A stretch of 64,000 bases of DNA, taken from Lantana camara (taxonomy: Eukaryota > Streptophyta > Magnoliopsida > Lamiales > Verbenaceae). The translations under genes were made by a program, and so were the position numbers. How positions within the stretch are numbered: the stretch's first letter is position 1; every line of letters begins with the position of its first letter. The stretch lies in the NCBI GenBank assembly GCA_037501455.1, contig CM074862.1, forward strand, positions 59,055,501-59,119,500, written 5' to 3'. This document shows, piece by piece, positions 27,465 through 37,306 of this stretch. Under the pieces are notes generated by a model that made no database searches, had not been told where the DNA came from, and saw only the letters and a list, made by a program, of their open reading frames with translations.

Positions 27465-28196
27465 CTTGCCCCAAGAATATCAACAATCAAGCTTAGGATT
27501 CAAAGATTATCATCTATTCATGCATATACACCCAAAGATTCAAGTTATAAAGCAAGAATTCCCCAACCCTAGTTATCACCCAACATACTCATATATATAC
27601 ACTTATACCTTGGAAGAAAAGGATGGAGAAGAAGAAGAAATGGTTGGAGCTTGAATTCTTGGGCCAAAGCTTGAAGAAATCTCTTGTCTCCTTGCTTGCT
27701 TGATGGTCCGATCAAAGGAGGAGAAGAGGAAGGGAGTTGGGAGCTTTTCTTTTGATAGAAGAAATGAAAGAAGAAGAATGGATTGGGGGGGGGGGGGGGG
27801 GGGGCTTTGATCGTGAATTAAAGGGAAGGAAAGAGGGAAAATCACACTTTGGTCCTTCTACAATTTAAAAGCTCCAATTGGGTCCCGAAAGTTTGGTTGG
27901 TGAATAATTGAGGTCCAATTAAAAGTTCGATTGAGTCCAAGGATTTCATATAATTTCAAATAAGTGCACAAGTGAAATAAATATTTAATTGGCAAGTAAG
28001 CATGTTATAAGCAAATTCAAATAGCATAATCAAATAAATCATCTAAGTCATATTAGTCACATGATAGTAATTTAGTTCACGAAATTAATATGTTAAACGA
28101 TCACTTAACAATTAAAACACATAAATGTCACATAACTCTCAGTCTAAACCCACTCGTGACGTCATACCTGTATGGCCGAAAAGTCGGGGCGTTACA
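25273..28196 (-). repeat. 5' LTR of the LARD-like element (2924 bp)
   Basis: Partner of 18968-21889. It ends in GTTACA and is followed by the target duplication ATTTT at 28197-28201. The promoter of the element should lie in it. I did not identify a TATA box with confidence. Confidence 0.93.
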
Positions 28197-28356
28197 ATTT
28201 TCCCTCGGAAATCCCTCGGAATACCTGGTGGCTAACCTTGGCGATAACATTTTCGAGGGATTTTCCCTCGGAAATTAATTTGGTGAATTCCCTCGGAATT
28301 CCCTCGAAAGTCCCTCGGAAAATTTTCCCTCGGAATTCGCCTGTTTTCTTGTAGTG
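28197..28356. mobile_element. Right terminus of a CACTA (En/Spm) transposon
   Basis: After the LARD insertion the TTCCGAGGGA / TCCCTCGGAA motif resumes and ends at 28356. Read inward on the minus strand the terminus is CACTACAAGAAAACAG, the standard CACTA terminal inverted repeat, followed by subterminal GAATTCCGAGGGAA units. AGG at 28357-28359 is the expected position of the 3-bp target duplication, but the left end lies outside the window or is lost, so this cannot be checked. If the satellite belongs to this element, the transposon covers at least 1-28356 including the nested LARD. Confidence 0.82.
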
Positions 28357-28621
28357 AGGCAACAGATGCACATTCATCAAAATAGTCATCTTCATCATCA
28401 TATCCATCAATAGGATTTTCAGTAATATTAACTTGCCGACGGTTTGGTCTCCTAACTTGTGGAAATGCATTTTGTTGCAATAGATTTACTCGTTCATCAT
28501 TTTGTTCTAAACGGTCCCGAATTTCATCGAATTGCACATTTAACCTATCAAATTGTTGCTGCATTGCACGGAGAACAAAATTAACATCCATTGGAGGCTG
28601 ATCAATATTCTCTTCTGTCAT
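28357..28621 (-). pseudogene. 5' fragment of a retroelement gag-like gene, cut by the CACTA insertion
   Basis: The frame starts with ATG at 28621 and gives about 88 residues before running into the CACTA end. It begins MTEENIDQPPMDVNFVLRAM. A likely coiled-coil stretch with QQQFDRLNVQFDEIRDRLEQ and RVNLLQQ is followed by a basic RRPNRRQ segment and an acidic DDEDDYF segment. This composition is typical of the start of plant Ty3/gypsy gag proteins. The assignment rests on general resemblance, since the capsid core is missing. The frame reads on into transposon sequence to 28232, which is an artefact of the insertion. Confidence 0.6.
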
Positions 28622-29225
28622 GATGAAATACCTGCAAAAAAGATGTTAATAAAAGAAAGAGGACCTCACACACTCCCTTACGTGTTTGCACTCAAAGATG
28701 TCATTCAAACACTCGTGTTTACACACAAGATATGGCTTTTTCCCTCTAATAATCTCACAAACTTACGCCTTTTACCACTCAAATTCTCTCCTCAAAGTTC
28801 TTAGTAGAACTAACAAGAAACTTCAAAGCAAACAAATGAGCAATCAACTTCTTATGAAAAATTGATCTCAAGGTCTTCAATTGATAATATGACAACAAAC
28901 AACCCCTTTTCTTTCGCAAAGTACACCCAAAACCCAAAATTAAGTACACAAAAGCTGCTCTTCTTTCTTGTTTTTCCTTTCTTTTTTTTTTTTCCTTTTT
29001 CTTTTTGTTCTTTTTTTTTTTAATTTTTTTTTTTGGCTCTTTTTTTTTTTGTTTTTGTTTTTTTGTCCTTTTTTTTTTCCCTCCATTGTGCAATGACCTT
29101 CTTCTTGATCAGCTTCGTTCGGGACAAGACTTCCATGGTTCTTATCAATTTTGTAGAAGTATGACAATGACTTTGGTATTAGGGATATGTACCCAAATCG
29201 GATTTGAAATTATGCTATGTATGCA
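28622..29225 (-). other. Probable leader of the broken retroelement, with a T-rich tract
   Basis: No gene is visible. If the gag fragment is real, this is its untranslated leader. On the plus strand it contains a strongly T-rich run at about 28981-29081 (A-rich on the sense strand), which creates spurious lysine-rich reading frames. I see no primer binding site. Confidence 0.4.
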
Positions 29226-32200
29226 TGTAACAGCCCTGATTTGGGGCCAAGAAGAAATAAGTAAGTAAAGAGTGAGAAGAAAATATTTATAACCTCGATC
29301 CCTATTAATTCTCTTCATGCATTGCATTTTATGTGACTTATGTGCTCTTATATGCTATAATTTAATTAAATGTTTGTAAATTTAATTCTTTCCTCTATTT
29401 AGCTTGTACCTCGAAACTCTTTTCATAGAATCCTAGAAATCTAGTATTCATTCCTTTCTAGCACCTAAAATCCCTTCATTTGCTTCAAAACTCATTCCTA
29501 CAATTTTAGGTTGGAAATTACAAAAATACCCCTAAAGCCCTAGAATTTTCCTACATTCTCCGAAATACTTTTCCTATCCGATATTATAGTCAAAACGATC
29601 CTTGAATTATTTTATGAATTTTCATACATTTACCAAAACTCGATTCCACCCATAGCATATTTTATAAATATTTTCCCTTTTTAAAAATTGTCATTTTATT
29701 TTAAACAATTTGCTTTCATTCAATATTTGAAATTTTACTTAAAACGTTTCTTGAATTTTTCCCTAAACTATGATAATTTTTACAACCTTTAAACTTTATC
29801 ATAGCTTCGTTTATATAATTTTCTCATAATTTTCATCATCTTTAACGTTCATAATTTATAAACGAAAACTCTAAATATTCCCCATTTATAATCATAACGA
29901 AGCTTATTTTTCACTCGTTCTTTCATTAATTTACTACTTCAAGTTTTCACCTCTCGACTCTTGAATAAATTTTATATCATTTTATATTTATTTTTATTCA
30001 ACATAAACCTTCTAGAAAGTTTAAATAAATGGATATATTTTCTCCACATTTCCTATCTAATTACCAAGCATATGTTTAAATTATAAGACAACCACATTTC
30101 TTCCATAACTACCAAGCATTTGTTTACGTTATGAAGCATCCACATCTCCCTTAAACTCTTAGAAATTGCAACATAAGCCCCTAAATCCCAAGTATAAATA
30201 CCCCTCCAAGATCATTTCCAAGAACACACAAAAATCCTCTCATTTCTCTCCATTTTCGGCTACTCCTTCTCTCTATACATAAGGTGTGCTTTTCTTTTAT
30301 TATTTCATGCTTTATATTATGTTCTTAATATATTATGAATTATAGCACACTTAGATTTAATTAAATTATGCTTTAGGAATTTTATTTTATGAAATATACA
30401 CATAATTGTTAGTTTTAAATACAATGTCTGTACATTATGGAATTTTATTTAATTAAATGCATGAATTATGATATGATATAATGTGGGTATATATTTAAAC
30501 AATTATGATCTTGTTTGATTAAATTCATGCCTAGAATAATTTATTTGGAATTAATTTTATGATTAAAGTTACATAAAGTGCTACATTATGAGTTTAATTA
30601 TGTGTTATGGACTTAGAACTTGTTAGATCTGATCATGAACTAATATGAACACATTCATAAGCTTAAAAACTCATTCATAATGTTCTTGATCAATTTTAAA
30701 TGCACGTGTGATAGTGTGTGAGTGTGTGTGTTCGATTTTGTGTTATAAAGTGTTTAATTCATAAGAAATTGAATAGTAAATGTTTTCAATAGTAATTTTG
30801 ACTTTTTGGTCAATCCATAGGCTGAATATTTCGAAAATATTATTAAAATAATTATAAAATTAGTTTTGGAATTTTTAAATAAAGATTTTATCTGAATTTT
30901 TCAAAAATCGGTAAATTGTGAATTATTTTCAAAATATAACCTACATTGTCAAATTAAATTCTAAATTTCATTTCTAATGTTATAATTAAGATTATAATGT
31001 GATTAATAAATATTTAAGTGGTTAAAGAATTCATGAAACCTGATTAATTACTTAATTTCCCTTAAACGGTTAAAATTAGAGTCTATCGGGAATTCTCTAA
31101 CATGATATAGTTTATGTGTTTACTTGATGTAATCCTTTTATGCATGAACATTATGTGTTTTATGTGCTTATTTGATTAATATAAGGAACCTAGTTCTAAA
31201 CCTATAATAGTTAATACTTTCAAGAGCACTGGAATCCACATTACAATATCTGACTACCGGTATAGGTGAAGGTTAAAATGTTTTCAATTGGAATCATGCT
31301 ATACATATGTATCTATATAAAAACTATTTACAAGCCTACCCATCATATTGATTTACTGCCCTATATACATATTATTGTACTACAATGTCCCTCTTAAGGG
31401 AAAAATACTTTCATGCCGAAATCAACGTTTTACTATGACGTTATATATTTCAAGTCCATTTTATCAAAACATTGATTCCGGGTCATGCAAGCAAAATATT
31501 GTTCTTGATTCATGTTATGGGCCCCGGTTGTATCCGTAGCGAGCAATTACCCGGAAGGTATCGGGCCGAGGGTATTGTTGGTGCTGCGGACTGCCACCAC
31601 CTCTTGGTAGTGGTTTAACTGGAGGTTAGTTACTCCACACCAAGGGATGAGGGAGAGATAGCTGCCTCCTGAATCGTGTTCGTGGTCTCTAGGGTTTGCT
31701 CCCCTATTGACATCAAGGAGTAGCGGAGTAATTATCATATTGGTTTTATTGAAGTATCGGTGTCCTGATCAACGCCGTTACTATTTTATCAATCATTTAA
31801 GGAGTTACGGATGGAGAAGCCTAGCTTGCGGGCATTAAAGTTCTTGTTACAAACGGTTCATATTTCTACAAAGATTCCCAATTACCCCTATCCCTATTTC
31901 AACAATTATTATGAACCGCTTTCCTATTTGCTATATCCTATTGCTATTATTTTAGATCAAGATCTTCAAGATCATATAAATATATATATACACATATACA
32001 TGTATCTATAAACTACTATACCCCCTTCACTTAGTCACTTTGACTAACCCTCTCGCCTATTTTAAAATGCATGATTTCAGGAATCAACAAACGACAACTA
32101 GAGGTATCTTGAAGCATTACAACCATAGGTGGGATCCGATCCTAAGAGTACACAGTCTGAGCCTACTCTCGGTAGAAACAAACTATCTCACACTTTGTCC

Positions 32201-33305
32201 TTGCATGTCAACCTGTTGTACGCTTTTGCAAACTACTTTGCTCAATAATGATAATCCTTGCTCATTGTACGTTATCCTCCCCGTTCATTGATAAAGTTGA
32301 ATCTCTTTATCTTCGGCTGCACTGTGTATACTCCATTCATATATTATCCCGACCGTTCGTCGTAGTATTTCCTGATTGTTGGGTCTAACCTCCACTTAGG
32401 GAGTATTGCGGTGCGGGGTTGTAGTGCTGGGGAGGCGCTACAATGCATATGTAAGCTTCTGACAAGATTTGGTATGTATGTGCGGTTCCATAAGAACGCT
32501 TATGGACATATTGAGCTCACGGGGATTGAGAGAGTGGGAACTCCGAAAAAGCATCGGGTCTAAAGGCTAACCCTCACTCGATCCCACCCCTTTTAAGAAT
32601 TCGGATCACCAATGGAGGTATTGGTGCTATATCTTCTTGAACCGGTTGGATGAGTTTTATGATGTTGGTTTGTGGACAGTACTCTTTTCTAAAACTTGTA
32701 TTGATTTCAAAATGCGGACCCGAACACCTTTGAGCATTCATTATATACCCTTTTGTATTTCTATATGTACTCAGCCCTCACCGATTTATTTGAGTTGACC
32801 TCGTTTACTCTTGTGTTGTTTGCAGGTTTTGAGTTTGTGCTAGGCGTTGTCGTTTGAGTCTTCAGTTCGTCGTGTCAAGTCTAGTATGTACTTCTATTTA
32901 TGCTTGTAGCGTACTATGTTGTTATTTTGGATACTTTATTTACTCTTGTTGTGACTTCGAATATTGTACTTTTGGATTACGTTAGTAAGATCGTGACAGT
33001 CATCTAGGATTAGATTATATCCCAAACTATTTTGGATTTAGTATACTTTTGGTTTATTATGTTGATGTAATTATCGTATGCTTGTCTCTTCAATTATTAC
33101 TTATGTTTGGAATTTTGTATCTTGAATTTGTGTATGCTTCCGTTATGTTTATCTTGTTGCGTTGATTGTCTTAGAACTGCCTAGCTAGGATGTCCATCCG
33201 TCACCGCTTGCTTTGTGTACGGTGCGTATATAGAGGGCCATTTCATATACTAGTCAAACTCGTAGCGCGGGATAGGATGTGATAGCCCTTCTTCGGGGCA
33301 TTACA
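29226..33305 (+). repeat. Solo LTR of a gypsy-type element (about 4.1 kb)
   Basis: It begins TGTAACAGCCCTGATTTGGG and ends CGGGGCATTACA, matching in style the LTR ends of the LARD-like elements in this window but in plus orientation. Internally it has a TATA box (TATAAATA at 30193-30200) followed by the pyrimidine-rich CTCATTTCTCTCC segment usual around plant LTR transcription starts. A later segment near 31500-31740 is a distant relative of the 19.7-19.9 kb part of the other LTRs. No PBS follows 33305 and no PPT precedes 29226, hence solo. The flanking 5-mers ATGCA and GTGTC do not match, so a target duplication is not evident. Confidence 0.7.
30193..30200 (+). promoter_or_regulatory. Probable TATA box of the solo LTR
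   Basis: TATAAATA, about 970 bp into the LTR. Transcription would be expected to start roughly 25-35 nt downstream. The position fits the U3/R border of a long plant LTR; activity is unknown. Confidence 0.5.
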
Positions 33306-33502
33306 GTGTCCATAATCACACTTGTGTAGATTGCGAATATGTAAATATTTTCGTAACCTATTAAACTTATATAAGCTTTCGTCTGCCGAGCCATTTTGTT
33401 AACATCCGTAGCTGGAGATGTTGTGTCCTTCTTCTTTTGTTTAACATTAACTGTTTGTACAAAACTTATGGATAATTGAGGGTCTTCACTATATGTACCC
33501 AA
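33306..33502 (-). other. Open stretch of unknown origin abutting the solo LTR
   Basis: On the minus strand a frame starts at 33502 (MGTYSEDPQLSISF...) and stays open for about 65 codons until the LTR edge at 33305. I do not recognise the sequence. It could be a remnant of an older element or exon into which the LTR inserted, or chance. No match was found beyond the LTR on the left side. Confidence 0.2.
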
Positions 33503-34063
33503 TTTTGATTTTTTTTTTTTTTTGCTTTAGTTACTTAATATACGTTATTTGACATTGTTATAAACTCTGGTACTCTAGTTTGTTGACATAAATTATTTGA
33601 ACTTTTAATGAGTTGTATTAAATGCTTTTAAATAGTACATTACTGGGCATTCCAATTTCTGTATTTTTAAAAAGTTACTATGATTCCAAATATGATAAGA
33701 ATACAAAGGTTAGATTGATCTTACATTATATAATATATTCATGCAACACTTTAGCAAAAAGCACTTCAGCCACGAGCACAACCACTGCGCTTGCGTTATG
33801 TCCCTCATTCTAGTATATATATTAATTAAGTATCACATCTTTCAAATTATAGAAAGAAGGTGTGGAAAATAAATATTCAAATAATATTCTCAACAAAATA
33901 ATCTAAATGATACAAATAGAGGTGACTTATCTATTTAGCTAATTAGTACAATTTTACCATTTCTGCCAAGCCATTCAAATTGGGCTGATCAATTCTACGA
34001 TTTTAAATCTAACAGGGGAATAAGGATTAGCAACAAAGGGATCACCCATAAATAATTATACTT
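33503..34063. other. No gene seen; downstream of the EF-hand gene
   Basis: AT-rich DNA with a T-run near 33510-33524. The part nearest 34063 probably holds the 3' UTR of the EF-hand gene, but I could not pick a polyadenylation signal with confidence. Confidence 0.4.
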
Positions 34064-34450
34064 TCAACGATTCGCATGTTGAACAGCCCTCATAAGCAAG
34101 CTATCTCCCTGAAGAATAATTGAGATTGGGGAAGTACCGATTCCACGCGCTTTGGCGAGCATGATCTCTTTCATAAGAGCTCTAAACTCATTTTGATCGA
34201 TGGTTCCACTATTATCAACATCGAATTTATTGAATAGGCTATCATAGAGATTGGTGATCTCATCCTTAGATTGCAGCTCAAATTCCGTAGATGCAAGCTT
34301 TCCGACACGCTTTTCGAGTTCATCACGGGACAACACACCATTTTCATCTGCGTCTAGTGTTTTGAATTTCTCATCTGTGCATTTCTCAAATGCATTTGAG
34401 TCATTAACAAATTCTATTACAATTGGTCCATCAATAAATTCTACACTCAT
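34064..34450 (-). CDS. Small EF-hand calcium-binding protein, 128 aa
   Basis: An intact single-exon frame from ATG at 34450. Two canonical EF-hand loops are visible: residues 33-44 (DADENGVLSRDE) and 77-88 (DVDNSGTIDQNE). Each has Asp at positions 1 and 3, Asn or Ser at 5, Gly at 6, a hydrophobic residue at 8 and Glu at 12, so both should bind calcium. The N-terminal MSVEFIDGP...EFV motif and the hydrophobic C-terminal tail after the second hand match a family of short plant calcium-binding EF-hand proteins of unclear function. There is no signal peptide or membrane segment, so a cytosolic or nuclear location is likely. It is the only host gene I can support here, lying between a solo LTR and a CACTA element. 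The leader just upstream is purine-rich on the sense strand. Confidence 0.87.
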   Translation of the reverse strand: MSVEFIDGPIVIEFVNDSNAFEKCTDEKFKTLDADENGVLSRDELEKRVGKLASTEFELQSKDEITNLYDSLFNKFDVDNSGTIDQNEFRALMKEIMLAKARGIGTSPISIILQGDSLLMRAVQHANR

Positions 34451-35758
34451 TATTCTTTCTTTTTTTTCTTTTTTCGTTTTCTATTTTTTGTTATGTATCG
34501 GTTTTAGAACTAGACAAGGAGAAGAGGAGAAAATGCACAACGTCAAGCTTTGATTAATACTCCTATCATGTGTGAAAGTTATAAAATACTACAAGTGATT
34601 TATTCTTTTCTTTATCCCAATATATGGTTGATGGCGGTGGTAGTACTTATTTCACGTTATTGTATGTTTCCATGTGTTTGTAGCCATTAACTGATAACAA
34701 GCTTTGTTGCGTTTTCATAGGTGGGCATTCGAATTGATCTCCTATTATATTGCAAAAATATTCATTTTTTGTTGTGAATTATGAGAATTATTTTACAGTA
34801 ATATACACTAGAATATTTTTAAAATTTATTCAGGTAAGAAAATTCAATACTATAATATGAAGTAGAGCCCCTTTATTGTTTTAGATAAACCTAGTCATCA
34901 ATTTCATAATCTTGAATCTCAATAGAACCATATAACAAACAAAACAAAATTCACATTAAGAGATCTATAACAGGCGAAAAGAGCTAAATTCGAACTTTCT
35001 TATGAAATTTATATCACATTGCTCTAATTTGCATTAAGAGTTCCTTATGAAATTAACATGCTAGAAGCTAAATTCGAACTTTCTTATGAAATTTATATCA
35101 CATTGTTCTAATTTGCATGAAGAGTTCCATATGAAATTAACCTGCCAGAAGCTAAATTCGAACTTGATTAATTTTTTAAACTTTGTAAGCCCTCGCCCTT
35201 ATGTCCTGAGTGGACTCCCAACACCAAATTCGTTTGCGAGTTTAACGAATTGAATCAATGAAGGTTTGGGTTCAAATTCGATACAATCGAATCCGAATCG
35301 AACCTTGCCTCGGTTCGTGGCCTCAACGAATCGTACTCAAACCTTTTACTTCTAAAATTTGGGTTCACGAGCCGACACGCGAACCCTAACATTTTAATTA
35401 AGAAAAATATTTATTACATATATTATTATTAATTATGTAGTGTAACTTAATTATATAATATGTTATATTTTATATGATATGTTATATTTTATAACTTAAT
35501 GACTATTATCAATCCCTGTTTACTAAAACTAGGGGTATACACGGTCGGGTAAGGGCTGATTTATAAGTAAAATGTCACCCGACCCGAACTATGCGGGTTC
35601 ACAAAAATGCAAACCAAAAATGCATAATACTTTTCGCAAATCAAGCGGTTCGGGTTGAGCGGGTAAGGTTTTATTACGGGCGGATTAGCGGTTTCATGAG
35701 TTTTCAATCATAATAAATATTCAACCCTAACCACGGGTTTAACTAGGCATGCAACCTG
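34451..35758. other. Upstream of the EF-hand gene; no gene seen
   Basis: It probably includes the EF-hand promoter near its left end, though no box was identified with confidence. It also holds an 84-bp tandem duplication (listed separately) and, around 35520-35740, GGGTATACACGGTCGGGT-type sequence resembling the ends of degenerate hAT-like elements in plants; that likeness is weak. Confidence 0.4.
34983..35165. repeat. 84-bp tandem duplication, 2.2 copies
   Basis: Units start at 34983, 35067 and 35151 with GCTAAATTCGAACTT. The two full units differ at only a handful of positions. Confidence 0.9.
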
Positions 35759-36325
35759 CACTACAAAAAAACAGCCAATTTCCGACGAAAATTTCAGACG
35801 AAATTTTGGACGTGTTCGTCTGAAATAGATGGTTTCCGACCACTTTCAGACGAACTTCCGACGAATTGAAGTTCGACCGAAAGACCCTCGTCGCAGATAA
35901 TTTCAGACGAAATTTCAGACGACATTTCCGACGAACTATTTTTCCGACGAAACTCAGACGAATTTCAGACGAAACTTATTCTCGCCCGAAATCCAAATAT
36001 TTCCGACGAACCAAATTTGCGACGACTTTACGAGGAAATTTCCGACGAACTTATCCGGACCAATTTTTCATCGTATAAATTTCCGACGAGTTTGCGACCA
36101 AAAAATGGGGTCTGAATTATTTTCCGACGAAATTTCCGAGGAAATTTCTGACGAAAAGTATTATTTTATTATTTTCATGTGGAATTTCAGACGAATTTCA
36201 GATGAAATTTCAGACGAACTTCAGACCATTTTCAGACGAAAATATATGAAAATTTTCGGAAAAAGCTAATTTTTTTCAGACGAATTTCGTCGGAAATTTC
36301 GCCTGAAATTTCATATTGTAATTTA
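35759..36325. repeat. Left TIR and subterminal repeats of the CACTA
   Basis: The 16-nt TIR is followed by about 550 bp dense in TTTCCGACGAA and TTTCAGACGAA motifs in both orientations. In the En/Spm family such motifs are bound by an element-encoded protein before excision. Small reading frames here are artefacts of the repeat. Confidence 0.9.
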
Positions 36326-37306
36326 TTATTATTATTTTTTGTTTTTTGAAATTTGAACCTGTTTTTTCAGCAATTATATACCCCAAAATTATATAATAAA
36401 AAACTTTAAATTCGACAATAATGTGCAATACACCACCAATAAATTCAAAATTCAACCATGTCCATAAATCCAACAATATTGTAACTACAAATCCCACTGC
36501 ACGATATTCGGTAAAATCTGCCGAATTACAATATATTGAAGTAATATTACATAAATCCATATGTTGCAAACCCTACATAAAATACGCCCACACTAGATAC
36601 AAAGCGAAAAATTCGCTCCACTATTTGAAAATGTACCTAGTGTTGCTACATTGCCACTTACGCCATTCGAGGTGCCTGATCTGTAAAAAAGAACATTAAA
36701 CCTGCAAAGGTTATTTGATGAATAAGGATTTAAGCTTTGAAGATACGTAAATGCATGGATATGGAAGATAATGCATCAAAGAGCATCATGAACGTTGGAT
36801 TATTATCCAGCTTAAACCCCTACCAAAATTGAGAATCTAATTATATTTCAGAATGCATATGCATTATCATACATAACTGAGGAACACTTAGATTGAAGGG
36901 ATAAGTAAATTGAAAATCTAAAAATGTTCAAGACTACAACCTAACTGAGGAACACATATTCATTCACATACATAAGAAAGTCAGGGATGAAAACTTGTGT
37001 AGTTGGAAATGTAACAACCCTACCAGAATTAATGCAAAGTATGATCAACAGAACAACAACAAAACATCAAAGTACAAGCAGCCTCCCCGACAACTAATTA
37101 GTAATTTACACAATTCATGTTGCTTGTTTTTTTGATCTAATTATATTTCAAAACGCATGAAAACCTCAAAGCGACCTATACGTTATAGGAAGAACAACTT
37201 TAACATAACACTCAACTTTATAAGCACAAACCAAGCACTACCAACAGCACAATCAACACCAACATAACAGGAACACAACATAACTTAAACACATAGTAGT
37301 ACTTGC
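36326..37306 (-). other. 3' flank of the CACTA accessory gene
   Basis: AT-rich DNA between the subterminal repeats and the stop codon at 37307. It should contain the 3' UTR and terminator of the transcript. No gene is seen. Confidence 0.5.

Larger units (their letters stand above)
18968..28196 (-). mobile_element. Complete non-coding gypsy-type LTR element (LARD-like), young
   Basis: The structure is complete: a 3' LTR (18968-21889), an internal region (21890-25272) and a 5' LTR (25273-28196), flanked by the 5-bp target duplication ATTTT at 18963-18967 and 28197-28201. Both LTRs run TGTAACACCC...GTTACA on the plus strand, so each starts TGTAACGCCCC in element sense. A tRNA-Met type primer site lies next to the right LTR and a polypurine tract next to the left one, which fixes the orientation as minus. 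The 3.4-kb internal region shows no gag, protease, RT, RNase H or integrase. Long LTRs around a few kb of non-coding DNA fit a large retrotransposon derivative mobilised by an autonomous relative. It interrupts the CACTA subterminal region. I could not assign the gypsy lineage with certainty. Confidence 0.9.

Noticed and set aside
28779..29268. Lysine-rich and phenylalanine-rich frames
   Set aside because: Products of a T-rich low-complexity tract.
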